A DNA stretch of 64,000 bases from Tetragonia tetragonoides (taxonomy: Eukaryota; Streptophyta; Magnoliopsida; Caryophyllales; Aizoaceae): the NCBI GenBank assembly GCA_038025085.1, contig CM076142.1, forward strand, positions 10,204,501-10,268,500. The letters run 5' to 3'. Position numbers and translations under genes: made by a program. This document shows, piece after piece, positions 44,478-56,560 of the stretch; within the stretch, counting starts at the first letter, position 1; every line of letters starts with the position of its first letter. The notes beneath the pieces were generated by a model. It was not told the DNA's origin. It searched no databases and was given only the letters and a program-made list of their open reading frames with translations.

Positions 44478-44922
44478 CAAACACATCAAACTTATACCCA
44501 TAATCAACCGCCTTACACCAAATTTCAGCTCCCATTACCATATCATTCAAGCTGGTGCACGCCTTAATAGACACCGTAAAAGACGAACTATCAGGCCTTA
44601 TTCCTTCACATACCATCTTCCTATAGAGACCGATAACATCAGTAGGCATGCCTAAACGTGAATATGCAACGATCATCGCATTCCAAGCATTCACACCTCT
44701 TTGAGGCAATTTGTCAAACACTTGGCGTGCTACTTCAATGTTGCCTATACTAGCATATGATGTGATGAGCTGGGTAGTAGAATTTCCCTGGTTGAATAAA
44801 CCGGTTGTGATCAAGAGGGCATGGATTTTTGCAATTGTGGGTTTGTCTTTAGAGGGTAACTGTAGTAAGGATTTAAGGCGCCTTGGCCATAAAGATGAGC
44901 ACATCTATGCTAACAAACGGTT

Positions 44923-44965
44923 AAAATGTACTAGCCGTTCGCACCAAAAAAATGTACTAGCCGTT
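44923..44965 (+). mobile_element. Nine-base micro-insertion with 17-bp target duplication, just upstream of the PPR start
   Basis: The target aaaatgtactagccgtt at 44923-44939 is repeated exactly at 44949-44965. The insert is cgcacc plus A, nine or more bases depending on how the A run is shared. It lies about 20 bp upstream of the PPR start codon, in its leader or promoter. Confidence 0.75.
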
Positions 44966-45490
44966 AATAGACTTTTAGACATAACGAAGGGCATTTATTC
45001 TTTAATTTAGATTCAAATTGTGGAAGTAAAACTTCACATAATCACCCAAATAAAATTATGAAAGCTGCTAATCCAGTGGGTAAACTAAATATTTTCCATT
45101 TAAAAATTATTTATAGCTCAATAAAATTATTCTATAACAAGTATTTATGGGTTTACTTAGAGATTTAATTGGGTAAAAATCTCATGAAAAATCATTGTTT
45201 TGCAATAAACATAAACTCGTAAAAGACGCAAATTATATATTAGTGACAAGAATTTTTGGTCATGAACTTCTCTTTCCTCCACCTCATTTTTATTCCCTTT
45301 TTTGACAACCTAAATCCTTCCATTTAACCGTGACAAAAATAAATTATTCATAACTAAAAATCCACACTTCTTTCACTCTTTTCAAATGTAAAAAAAGAAT
45401 AATACTAGTATTAGCCATTAGGCTTGAGGATATGAGTATGACCCATGTAAATTCCATCGTCACTATGAGTCAAAATGACGTGGTTTAGTT
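44966..45490. other. Intergenic DNA, nothing recognised
   Basis: AT-rich DNA upstream of the disrupted PPR gene, without a supported feature. Confidence 0.5.
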
Positions 45491-45660
45491 CCTAGGGAGT
45501 TTTTTTGGTATCAATTAGAATTTTTTTTTTGGGTGACTGGTATCAATTAGAATTTAAGTCACCAATGTGAATGAAACACCTTGTGTGTCCTAATTCCTAG
45601 GGAGTTTTTTTTTTTTGGTATCAATCACAATTTAAGTCACCAAAGTGAATGCTCTTATGG
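45491..45660. repeat. 101-bp tandem duplication interrupted by a micro-insertion
   Basis: cctagggagttttttt, ggtatcaat and aatttaagtcaccaa occur twice in order, about 100 bp apart. The first copy additionally has the target tggtatcaattagaattt duplicated (45506-45523 and 45538-45555) around the 14 bases tttttttgggtgac, a micro-insertion of the class seen elsewhere. Confidence 0.75.
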
Positions 45661-45754
45661 TTAATGATCATGAACTCTTAGACTAAAAAAAAAAAAAAAA
45701 AGCTGAAAGAAAGATAAAAGAAAGTTTTTCCTTCCGTTACATAATATTGGGACT

Positions 45755-46164
45755 AGGGGTGTAACTAAGTCGAGCCGATTTGGTGAGTCTTCGGGATCGG
45801 CTTGGTCAAACCTCGGCTCGAGCTCGGGTCAAACCGAGCTCGAGCGTACTATGGATCGGCTCGGTTGGCTCGTTTAGTTAAGTTTTTTCTCTATTTGAAT
45901 GAAACCATTAAATTTTTTTTAGAGATTTCTTATTTTTTAAGGTTTTTTTTCTTCATCTGAGAACGTGCAAGGGATCATTATAGTCATATTCATTTGCAAT
46001 TATTTTAGATCAATTTTTTCTTACGTTTGTAATGATGAGTTTGAATTTGAGCCGAGACAAACCGAGTCGAGCCACGAGTCTAAATCAAGCCGAGCCACGA
46101 GTTTAAATCGAGCCAAGCCCGAGCTTTAATTTTACTGCCTCGGCTAGTTTCGAGCCGAGCCAAA
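45755..46164. mobile_element. GAGCCGAGC-rich foldback element next to tRNA-Lys
   Basis: Left part: gtcgagccgat, ggctcgagctcgggtc and ggatcggctcggttggctcg. Right part: cgagccacgagtc twice, then gtttcgagccgagcc. Left and right are partly complementary, so the unit can fold back. This GC-rich motif family is common in plant intergenic DNA. Its right edge ends directly at the tRNA-Lys gene. No transposase was seen. Confidence 0.5.
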
Positions 46165-46237
46165 CGCCGTCTGTGGGAATCGAACCCACGACCACATGGT
46201 TAAAAGCCATGCGCTCTACCAGCTGAGCTAAGACGGC
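46165..46237 (-). tRNA. tRNA-Lys(UUU)
   Basis: 73 bases on the minus strand. The acceptor stem GCCGTCT pairs with AGACGGC, with discriminator G. The D arm is AGCTCAGCTGGTAGAGC, the anticodon loop CTTTTAA has anticodon TTT, and the T arm is GTGGG TTCGATT CCCAC. All canonical bases are present. It lies 186 bp upstream of the PIG-S start codon on the opposite strand. Confidence 0.97.
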
Positions 46238-46422
46238 TAATTTACTTAATAACTAATCTCAAATCTTCAACACTATTAACACTCCCTTCCCAAGCTCTTA
46301 AACAATGGCCTGTGCTTCTAATCGGAGTTTTTGAAGGTGGAAAAAAAAAACCCACAATCGGAGAAATCCAAAAGCATTGCCGGAAAACCTCGAAGAGAGA
46401 GAAAAACCCGAAACCCTCTCCG

Positions 46423-49400
46423 ATGAGTAATCCCGACGAAATCCTCGCCGGAGATTCATCTCAGTCACCGGCACCGGAATCTTTCGATCCAATCAGAATG
46501 CGGAAAACGAAACCTGGCCTAAAACGCCTCGTTTTAACCCTCTCCGTTCTCTGCTCTTTCCTCTTAGGTCAGTAATTCTATTTTGATCGGTTATTGCTAA
46601 ATCAATTGCACTTGTCTTGTATACGAACTTATCTCTAGATTGGTAATTTATTTTTAACTCATTTTTTGATGTTTTTCTAAATTGTTCAATTAATGGGGAT
46701 TTGCAATGTTTAGCTAGACAGGCCCATTTTAATTGCTACTTGTGGTTGTAAGCATTGGTGATCTGCGTTATGTTTGTTGGTACATTTATTTCTTTTGATG
46801 CTCAAATTTTAAATTTTAAATTTTCAATTTTACAATTTTTTTTGGTGGGATTACTTGTTTATCTAGAATCTGTGCATACGTTTGACTAGTGTATAGTGAT
46901 GCTCCTAGTTAGTAATTAGTGCAAGAATAAGTAATCACTGCCTTTAGTTAATGTTGTTCCTTGGCCCATGAGCTTGTTCCTTTTGCTAGTGTGTCAGCAA
47001 TTGTTGTGGAAGTACACTTGTTGTTGGATTGCATAGTGCTTTCCCATCAGTATAGAAGCTCTAATCTGTTGAGTTTAGTTAGATTGCATTTCGGCGAGGA
47101 TACGTGGTCAAAAAGGAGTTAAAAATCAGAAGGTGTTCAATCTGATTGTGCAAGGAGTGATTTTTTTGTTATACATAGGGGGATAGGCAATATCTAACCT
47201 GGTGGAGCTAAACCCTTCTTCTGGTGCAATATCTGCTTCAAATCGTAGTAAACTAGTGAACCCTCTCCTTACTAGTCTGATATGGTGTAAGCAATATGAG
47301 AACCGTCCATTACTTTGAGAACTTATTTGTGACACAAAGGGGCGAGGACCCCATCCAAGGCCTAGAATTCTTGCTTCTTCCTTGGACATGTGTGGCATAT
47401 AATTGTCTGTCCACACCCAAATACTAAGCCAGGTACAGTTTTATCATGGCCTGAACTAGAAGGATGTGAGAGCTTCGGATCCTAGAATGCCCCACATCTC
47501 CAACCCATCCACATACTTAACCTGTAGGAGCAATAGCCTGGTCTAGTAACCTTGCCTTGGAAACAGAGCATATGGCTCCCATACTGTAGGAAATTATAAG
47601 AACTAGATCGGAGGTTAGGAAAAGGTTCTTGATGCTGTGGGTAGCAATGATGCCCTGGTCTCTGACAACCTGCGCACTGAAGCCATGTAAGTTCACTTTT
47701 GGTGTCCATAGCTAAATAGCACGGAAGATGTGGTGGAACTGTATTGACTTTGCCAATGCCAATCTTTATTGGATATACTGAATGATTGTCAATCCAACCA
47801 ACTAGGGGCCTTATGGATTGAGGATGTACATATCTTGGTGGTGGTTTTGTGTTTGGATCGAAAAGGAGCAATGTTATGAGCTCGAGCTTCAGACAAGTTT
47901 ACGAGTCTTTGGATTCATTATCCTTGGGTAAGGTTACTGATGTAAAGAGGTGATTTTGGAGAGTCTAGGTGAATGATCCCAAGTTTCAAGCAATTTTTAG
48001 GTTTGAAAATACACTAGGTAGAAAAAGGATCAACAAAAGATGAAGGCAGAGATCCAGTATCATTCCATTCACCATCTTACTGTCTTATAGTGTGGAGCTT
48101 TCTGTAGCTGAAATTATATGACTGATCAGAGCTAAAATTGTGACACTATCTATAAGCTGATCTCTACTGCACCTTTTGATAATTCATTGATATACTTTCT
48201 TCATTAAAAAAATTAATAAGCTGATCACCAATATTCACTGTATTATATATGCAGTAATTACCATATATAGTCATTTATCTACCCAATTTGTTGTATATCT
48301 TCTTGGATTTCTTGGTTATCCATACCTCCATTAGGTAAATTTGTGATCAGTTAATTAATGTAGCTATCTACTTCTTTATGCTATTGGTTACTGGGTTTAG
48401 ATTGCACAATCAAATTATATCCATTTGCATTTTCAAAAGAAAAGAAAACCCCCGAAAGGAAATCAATCATATTGACCCTGGTGTAGAGTGCCCCTCGCTG
48501 CCCTGAATATTTCTTGGAAAACGAATAGGTCATAGTTTGCTTTTCTTTCTGAAATGGTTAATTTGATCGGTTATACTGAATCATATATTGCTTTACTGGA
48601 CTAATCCACTATTCTGCTTGTTTACAAAGTGACTTCTTGATTGCTCATTTTTAGTTGTAAGATTTTGGGTTATCAGTTTCAGTTTCTTGCTCATTGGTTA
48701 CCTGTCGTTTGTATTTTCTGATTTGATCTATCGATTCCATTCCTAAGTCATTTTCTCCTTTACTCGTCTCTCATGACTTAAGTGACTCATTAGTTGCTAA
48801 TTGTGGTTGTGAGCTCTTGGGTGAGGAATTCACACTGGATGAAATCCATTGGTCATCCACATATCTTTTTGTACTTTGATCCCTTTTGGTGGTTTTCTTC
48901 TGCCAGTGGGTTTACAATTTTACATGTCTAAATATTATGCTTAAAAATTTGATTTGTGCTTTTTGTGGATTCAAAACTTATATGGATTTGGGTTCTGTAC
49001 GAAGGACTTCCCTTTCTGCTGAAGTCTGTGGAAATTTACAGATCACCACTCCCCTTTAAAGACATGGATTCACTCTCAAGTGTATTTGAATCGGAGCCGC
49101 TGCTTTTTCCTTGCCGGTTCCAAGCTGTGTTTGTAGGGTTTTCCAACTTAAAGGATGTTGGAAATATTGGGTTCTCCATTGCTGATCATATGAGGACAAT
49201 AGTGAGTAATGATCGAGTTTGTGGAAGTTGTGGTACCAACTTCACCGTTTCTGTGTCTCTGCAGTCAGAGAATGATTGTGTACAAGGTCGGAAAGGTGGA
49301 AGTGTCTGTTCATGGCCGTGTGGGTTGCTAAAAGATGCTGATGATGATGGAAAGTGGAAAGATGATGATCTTGTTGATGAATTGTTGGATACTGTTTTGT

Positions 49401-52400
49401 TAGATAGTCAGAAATGCTCAGGTTCCAATGGAAAGGTTTACAGTGTTGTCGTTGTGAATAGGAACGAGGAAGTTCGGATGGTGGTGGGAAAGCATAGGCA
49501 TGGATGGATCATTGGTAAGGTTTCAGAGGCAGATGCAGTGGCAAGGATTGCTGAAATTTTTGGTAATGTATTTATAAATGGTGGGAAAGAAGAGGGTTCA
49601 ATCCATGGAGAATTTATGCCTGTTGGTGCTGATGGTCGAGTTGTGCTATCATTTAGTCTGTTAAATGCAGATCCCAATGACTGGATTTATGATTGGTATG
49701 GAGCTTCATCTATGTTTCAATTTTTTCTCACTGCAGATACATTTGCAAATTAATTATGCCTCTTGTCTAATAGTAATGTCTTTGTTTATTTTAGGACTTG
49801 AGTATATAGCCTGTTGCCTTCTCTCTACTTCCTTAATCACTCTTCTAGTAAAGTTAAAATGGATATGTAGGAAACTTGAATTCTAAATCTCCATAGTGAA
49901 GGTTTGCGGGTGATGTGTGGGAACCTGTCTTTACTTTAGCTGATTGTGGAAAGCGCTGAGTAGTTTCCATACTGTTTCTATTTTCTGTAGCCAGTTACAA
50001 GGTTTTTTTTTTGTTGCTTTGTTCATCTTTCCCGCTATGCTTACTTCCATATATGTCTATATAAAACTGAATATTCACGTCGACATAATATCAAAAGCAA
50101 AGTGCTTTGTTGCGGCGTTTCTTGAGGAACATCATTTTAACTGTATGTTCAGTGTTTATCTCGGACTCCGACTGAATATTCCTTCCATGCGACACCTTAG
50201 TTGACTTATGCCATATGCATAGCCTATGTGAAGGAGCAGAAGGTGTCTGATATGATCCATAATTCACGTTGCTGCCACTTGTGAAGCATCTTCAACCTTT
50301 ACTTTAAACTGGCATTACCTCTCAAAGCAGCTTTGGCTACTCGATGTAAGCAGAATTACTTTTATGAAGGAAATAACCAGTAGATTGCTTAATAAACTTT
50401 TGGCTAGTGTTTTCCCTGTTTCTCTAACAATAAATGAATTCTTCCCTAAAATCAACCATAATTAAAGATAAAACTAAACACTGCCAAAGTACTGTAACTG
50501 CTTAGTGACTAACTCTATGTAATGCTGGACGGAAGTTTGGTGTGGCTGTCCGTATACTCTTATAAGCTTCTCCTTGACATTCCCATAGCTTTGTGTCTTA
50601 TAAGTGGCAACCTAATCAGATAGGACTCATAGCTGTTCTTTTCCCTTTCAGGAAAAACGCCTTCACTTTTATTTAGGTCACGAAAAATCATTTTAATATT
50701 ATATTTTTCCAATTGATTTTAGATTTCTTAGCGTTTTGGAAGATTATAAAAAACCATTTCATATTTTTCTAGACAATATCACATAAATATATATATTCCC
50801 CGATTTCTAGCACCAGGCTAGTTTCCCACTCCTATTTATTTATTTATTTGTTTATATTGTAGACTTATTTACATATTTTAGACTCCCTTTTGTTCCAGAA
50901 AGAATGTGCTTTATGGTCCTCGGAGCCACATTTGACCATCAAATATGTCATGATATATTAATGAAAAAAAGCACTATTCTGAAATACTTTTTAATATAAA
51001 GTTTGGTAATTTCAAAAAGTAATATATATCAATTTTGTATTAATTTGGTCCTAGTAAATAAATCAATTTGTCCTAGTGTTGGAAATAAAACATAGCACAT
51101 AGATTGCTGCTGAAGGAATATCGCTTTCCTGTTTTGTTTAGTTCTTCAGATAGTTTGAAGCTTTCTGCTTTGATACTGTCACACTTCATTTATCGTGGAT
51201 GTCTCAGATGTGTTTTCAGGTTTATGTTCTCTGATTCAGTAATTTCTCATGCATTTTGTTCCAGGGACTTCCAGAGTGTACATGACATTTTACTAGCTCC
51301 CATCATTGAGGCTTTGGCACCCGTAGCTAACATAAGCATAGAAAGTCAGGTCTTGATTCCTCTTATGTAAAGTAGACTTCTCTTCATTTTTGCCCTTCTT
51401 TTACCAATCTCTAGAAAGAACAAGAGCAAACAAGGTCAAGTTTTTACTGCCATTGGCTGTATTTGATGATCGCTAGGCTATTTCTCAATGCAGATCTTAT
51501 ATCATACCCCAAAGTCATTCTTTTCTCACTGGGATGACCAGAGAGGCAGCTATATCTTTAACACCAAGGATCTTCCATTTTTTGTAAGCTTCATCATTTT
51601 TCCTATATTGCCTTTTGATTTCTCTGCATCGTCTCCCTTTCCATTGAGCTATCGTTGCTAGTGATTATGTCCCTTTTTTGGTAAAAACTATGTAGTGTCT
51701 TTTTATTACTGGTCATTCTTATGCCCCCCCCCCCCCCAAAAAAAAAAAAAAAAGAAAAAAAAAGAAGAGAAGATAATATTATTCTTTCATTGATTGATTA
51801 ATAAAAAAATATTATTCTTGTTGTATCTTAGCATTGTTAATCCTCTGGTGTTTCAACTGAAATCAAAATCCTGCCAGTATTTCTTCATAATAGTTTTCAT
51901 CTATCGTTTTTGTGTGTATTTTTAATTTACATGGTGAGAACATTTGGCTTATTTGATCATTGCCTGTAATAGGTAAATTCAAATGAATGGCATTTGGATA
52001 CTTCCACTGCAGCTGGAGGACGTTCCAAAATCTTGCACATTGTAGTGTATGTTCCTCAATTTTTTCAACTATAATCAGGTTTATGATTATATATTAGAGG
52101 AATGCTTTAACATGATCCTCTTATTGCAGCATGTCCAACAGACTTATATCAGACTTATCTAACATGAAAATTGGAGGTTTAAATGCTAAAAGTGCTGAAA
52201 TATGTGTGGAAAGCTTTCCATCTCCTGTTTAACTAAATCTCTCTTGACTAATAAATTCGAACTAGAGCTTTCATCAAGTATCCAGCAGTTTACTGTGAAA
52301 CCTATTTCTACATTTACCATTCTGCTTTTAGCTCACTTGACATTTCTATTCTATTGTGTTTGTCAGATATGTACCATCTGCAAAGGAGTGTCCTCTTGAA

Positions 52401-55400
52401 CTGCAGCTTCCAAATGGAGAGATTTCTGTAACAAACAGCTTCATATCTCCTGTAGGTGCTTGACTTTTCATCTTTTAAACGTGTATGATTTGTCCTTGCT
52501 TGAAATGTATGTAAAAGTCTGATTTTGACTTCTAGATGTGGGGAGGTGTTATTGTTTGGAACCCATCTGGCTGTTCAAGTCGTTCTTTAAGTGATAATCA
52601 TTTGAGACAGACAATTTCCTTCCAGGTCAGAACTGCTTACCCTAATTGTACCTTCATAAATGCAATTCATCAGATGTCTTGGTGTCTTTCCCTGTTGTTT
52701 GCGTGGGTTCTGTTTGTTCCAGCTGCAATTCCTTGTTTTCTTGTACACTGTTGTACTTCACAATTAATCTGTAACTTTTGCCTTGTCCCGATGCTAGCAA
52801 GGATATTTGTATGTTGTTTATCTCCTTGTGTGTAGACTGATTTTGATACATGTTCAATCCGGACAGGACCTCCAGAAAATTATTGAAATTTTCATGGGGC
52901 AGCTGCGACAGCTGTTTGGTCTTAAGTCTCAGAGCTTTTATGTTGGGTCAGAAGACAGAGTCAATCTTCTAGCTAACGAAAGAGGCTTCACAGAATGGTG
53001 AGAATAATGCCACTGTTCCTTTCAGTTTAAAGTCATAAATCTCATTTGAACTTCGATTGTCTGAGACAATGTCGAAATGGATGACTACCATGGAAACTAA
53101 TTATTGGTATCTCTAGCATAAGTTGTTGATTTCAGTTCGCTCACCTAGAAAGTAGCAGAGATAACCGTGTAGCCAGGAAGATTTATCTGTATGGCATTCA
53201 GCATTATAGATTATAGAAAACAAGAATTTATCTGATCCAGCTAATGAAAATAAAACTAGTTCAGCCCTGCACTTCATCTGTATCTCCAGGTTGATTAAAT
53301 TAAGTTTGTGCATCTTTAATACAAAGGTTCAGTTTATCAAAAAGCTGATGATACGATTCATCAATGGGTTTGCTGCTATTTATATAATATGACACCATTT
53401 ATGTTGATGAATGAAGAGACTTTTGTGCCTCAGTTAGCTTTTTCGTGTAGCATTTTCAAATACTTGTATGACTATATCTAACTGCTCTGTGCCCTCTCTT
53501 TAATATTGTCAGGGAATTGGACGTGTTGGCACGGCAGCATACATGCTTCAATCTTCAAACTTGCGCAAACACCCTTGGATCTCTTTCTAGATTGGTATCT
53601 ACCTGAATGTGGCATGTTGAGAGTTTGAATTTTTTGGTTTTTATGCATGCAGTAGGAGCTTCAGAGTTAAAACTATGGAACTATGATATTTTCCTTGTAG
53701 GTTCAATCGCTTCCAAGGATGATCATAAAGGATGAAATAGGAAAACAGGTCAGTTCCCATTTGCAAGGCTTGTCACTAATTGGCTGTTTTTGCGCGTCTT
53801 TTTTGCAGCAGTTGTTATATGAGGACATGCATATCAACTAAGAAAGAAGAAAATAGCAGCATAGTTGTCATATCTGCTTTTGTTTTTGCCCTCAAAGGTG
53901 ATTTATATTGCACCAGAAAAACTTGTTAATGCCTATAATTTAGGTATTAAGTCTACAGCTAGAGAAAAAATGGACTTGACCAACCCATGGTTACATGGTT
54001 TGTGGTTCAGTTTTGTCATGGCAACATCATTCAAAATGTCTAAGATTGGGACCTATGGGGGTTGGCTTAATTGGGATGATAAGGAACATGGTATGCCATA
54101 GGGTCCGTTTGGCCTAACTTCCACAAATTTCAACTTCTCCTTCCGTATTTGTTTTTGCCCACCCCCTTTTCATCCACCTCTAACTTCTACAAGTTGAGAA
54201 ATAGGTAGAAGGTGAAGGAAAAGGAGAAGTTGAAAATTGTAGCTTCTACTTGTAGCCCTAATTATAGCTCTATTTCAACTTCTTAGAAGTTGATGGTGGA
54301 GGTGGAGGTGGAGGTGGAAGTGTATGGAGAGGGTGCAGGGTGGGGAAGAACAACTTTGAGAGTAGAAGTAGAAGTTGGTGGGAGGTAGGCCAAACGGGCA
54401 GTAAGTTATGGAATTTCTTGCTAATCTTTCTTATCCTCCTAAAACAAACGAAAATACTAGAAATGATCTAGTGAAAACAAAATAAAATTCAGCACTCCAG
54501 AGAAAAATGAAAAAAGTTTGTGGGGGGTCGAACCTACTTGAGACATACAAAACGATATGTTGCCCAACTCAAATAAAACAAAACCTTTATTGTTAGGTAA
54601 GAACAAATTCCATTAATATTGTAAGAGGTTAATTACAAAACAAAGAGGACAAGGAGTCTTCAAAAGCAAAAGAACTAACTACATATCCCTCCAATGCTGT
54701 TAAATGTCAGTATGCAACCTTAAAAGGCCCCATCTGCTTTGGCCCATAATGATACCAAATAAACCACACGATCCTGAACATTGTCAACCGACCTACCAAC
54801 CCCATCAAAGATCCTATAATTGCGCTCCAACCAAAGGCACCAGAAAATAGCAAATTATGCGCAACACCACAATAACCCATAACTCAGAAAGTTCTAGGTT
54901 GGGCTTGATGCCACTTGAGACATCAATGTGTGGCACACAACCTGTTGAGAGGGTAGTGGGAGTTCCTCTCTCTCATTTGCTAGATTTACTATGTCTATAG
55001 GCATGGTATGATTTCCATGCTATCTGTTCTATGATAATTCTACCAGTCTTATGCTGTGCTGCTGTTTCTAATTTGAAACTTATGCAGAAAAATTCCGGCC
55101 TGTCCATACATATACCATACTATATTACCATGCAATTACCCTAGAAGCTCTCATGAGACTCCCACCTTTGGCAGAGTATGGGGTAGTTGTACTTAGTGCC
55201 TTACCTTGTGCAGGGAAAGAGGTTGTCTTAATAGACCCTTGATTCTAATGGATCTGGCCGCCTACTTTACAACATTGAAATGATAGTTCAGTGAGACATT
55301 TCATTTCTGTTATAAGTATAACTCTAATAAGTTTATAACTCAAAGCCTGTTTGATGCACTAGATTTTTAATCAGAATGTCAATGATATCTTCACTATCTT

Positions 55401-56437
55401 GACAAATAAGAAACCATTTTAATCTAAATATGTCTTTTCTTTCTGCCAGGAAAAAAAATAAAAATAAAACAATGGTCCTTTTTCTGCAACATGGTACTAG
55501 CTAGTTATTCCAGTTTTTAAGCTGGCTGGTGGTGCTGTACTGCTGGAGGCTTTTGAATGCGTTTTGTTCTATTTCTTTTTCCTTTGGGGGAAGGGGCAAA
55601 GGTTGATCATTTGAGCAGGCTTTCATATCTTTGAGATGCTATCATCCTGTGCAGGTAGAATATTCTCTTCATGCGGCAGAGCTGGCTCGAAGCAATGCTT
55701 CTCTTGGTGTCTATGATGATTCTGCTGGTATGGCTTCTATGATGTGAATTTCTATTTGTTGTTTTACCATGTTTCAGGTTGTGCATAATACTAGCAAATA
55801 ATTCATATGTTCATTATCAGTGTCTTCACGGCAAGCAAGATCTCTGGCTGAAGATGCCTTTTATCATCCATCAATTATGTCTGTGAGCTACTACTCCTTT
55901 GAGCATTGTTTTGCGGTTTACTCGGTTAGGCTTCTTACTTGTTTATTTTCTCAAAATGATGTCTAAAATTGAAGGTTGTTGCCGATTTGATTGAGTAGTA
56001 TATAACAAGTTAGAATAAAACAATTAAAAACAAAAAAATGTTGGTAATAAATCAAACTAAAAGTATTTTCATTTTATACATCAATTCGAATCGAATTGAA
56101 TGGAAATGAATACGATTGCTCAACCTCTCATATGAAGAGGTGCATTCCGTTTGCAGCAATAGGTTTTGCTTAGCCTGTTGGCATGTAATTGGTAAAATTA
56201 AGTATCTGAATAACATGGCCCTCAAATATGGTCAAAGGAACAATAGTACAACTTTTTGAGGTTCTTGGTAGCGAACAGGTTTCCTTAAAAGTCATACTAA
56301 TGAAATCTAAAATCTCCTGTTCCCAGCCATTCTTCCTACCAGTCGCGATGCATGTTCTCCTTGCAGCTTTCAAGGAATGGAAAAGATACAAGCAGGAAAG
56401 CTCGAAGTACTTGGCATGGAAGCAAAGGAGGCTTTAA
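46423..56437 (+). CDS. GPI transamidase subunit PIG-S, 13 exons
   Basis: Exons: 46423-46567, 49005-49695, 51265-51349, 51494-51583, 51973-52046, 52367-52451, 52536-52625, 52867-52997, 53513-53594, 53701-53748, 55655-55727, 55821-55924, 56327-56437. Every junction is GT-AG, the phases agree and the sum is 1809 bases, giving 602 residues. A membrane helix follows the basic N-terminus (about 34-56). It is followed by the conserved LPFLLKSVEIYRSPLP and a long lumenal domain (NDWIYDWDFQSVHDILLAPI; MWGGVIVWNP). A second membrane segment lies near the C-terminus (VYSPFFLPVAMHVLLAAF). PIG-S is a non-catalytic subunit of the ER GPI transamidase, which attaches GPI anchors to proteins. Length and two-helix topology fit the family. 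Introns 1 and 10 carry foreign sequence. Confidence 0.95.
47126..47995 (-). pseudogene. Nepenthesin-type aspartic protease pseudogene in PIG-S intron 1
   Basis: The minus strand encodes pieces of an A1 pepsin-like plant protease in correct order: HLDSPKSPLY (propeptide end), a catalytic region MDTKSELTWLQCAGC, SSSYNFL, then ILGLGWGPRPFVSQ, SNGRFSYCL and FTSLLRFEADI. The catalytic triad DTG has become DTK. Stop codons and frame breaks separate the pieces near 47920 and between 47482 and 47416, and the second catalytic site is not present. The gene is dead, intron-free in what remains, and antisense to PIG-S. Confidence 0.85.
48152..48226 (+). mobile_element. 53-base insertion with A tail and 11-bp target duplication
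   Basis: The target ataagctgatc at 48152-48162 is repeated exactly at 48216-48226. The insert ends ttcattgatatactttcttc att plus A. Its ttcattgat motif is shared with the insert at 51787, so both may come from the same retroelement 3' end. Confidence 0.65.
51775..51819 (+). mobile_element. Micro-insertion: 16 bases plus A tail, 12-bp target duplication
   Basis: The target aatattattctt at 51775-51786 is repeated exactly at 51808-51819, around tcattgattgattaat plus A. It lies in PIG-S intron 4, next to a C14 then A-rich tract (51724-51770). Confidence 0.65.
54101..54401. mobile_element. MITE of about 300 bp in PIG-S intron 10
   Basis: The left end gggtccgtttggcctaactt matches the inverse of the right end (aggtaggccaaacgggca). 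The similarity runs on into aacttctacttctcc-type sequence on both sides, so the unit can fold back. A gggtccgtttgg-like end is usual for plant hAT or Harbinger MITEs. I could not define a clear target duplication. Confidence 0.7.
54590..54870 (-). pseudogene. LINE ORF2 C-terminal fragment in PIG-S intron 10
   Basis: On the minus strand the frame gives WCLWLERNYRIFDG, then VDNVQDRVVYLVSLWAKADG and a TAA at 54720-54722. This W..W.ERN.RIF pattern with a following SLWAK is the end of plant L1-type ORF2 (zinc-binding RT region). Only about 40 codons plus some 3' sequence are left. Confidence 0.8.
54871..55654 (+). other. Rest of PIG-S intron 10
   Basis: Beyond the MITE and LINE tail I see nothing recognisable. 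The intron totals about 1.9 kb. Confidence 0.6.
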
Positions 56438-56464
56438 CTTGACCAGTAGGAGACTAAAGAAAGA

Positions 56465-56560
56465 CTAGAAAGTTGTCAGAAGGTTATCTGTCAGCATAAC
56501 ACTTGTTGTGTGCTAGAAAGTTGTCAGAAGGTTATCTGTCGGCATAACCCTTGCTGTGTG
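56465..56560. repeat. 48-bp tandem duplication in the PIG-S 3' region
   Basis: ctagaaagttgtcagaaggt plus the following bases occurs at 56465 and again at 56513, with four or so changes. It lies within the first 130 bases after the stop, so it is probably in the 3' untranslated region. Confidence 0.85.

Larger units (their letters stand above)
34777..44904 (-). pseudogene. PPR-DYW RNA-editing gene split by two LTR retrotransposons
   Basis: Coding parts are 44478-44904, 40781-41497 and 34777-35114. With one target-site copy kept at each junction they total 1482 bases, an unbroken 493-residue frame. The first part has PPR motifs (ARQVFDKLP, NAWNAMIVAYSRLG). The second has more PPRs (AKAVFDGML, GWTTMITGFAKSG) and E motifs (PGISIWVALLSGCHNHG). 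The last has the DYW deaminase parts [25 protein letters not shown] and the C-terminal CSCGDYW. HxE and CxxC zinc ligands are visible. Such proteins perform C-to-U editing in mitochondria or chloroplasts. The step KIG to LLSALGHSGL skips what is normally several PPR units, so an older in-frame deletion is likely. It resembles the At3g25060 type, from memory only. As it stands the gene cannot make one protein. Confidence 0.9.

Noticed and set aside
52125..52200. Possible extra PIG-S exon after a TTGCAG
   Set aside because: Exon 5 to exon 6 joins in phase across it and reads the conserved HIVVYVPSAKECP. Including the extra piece would break the frame.
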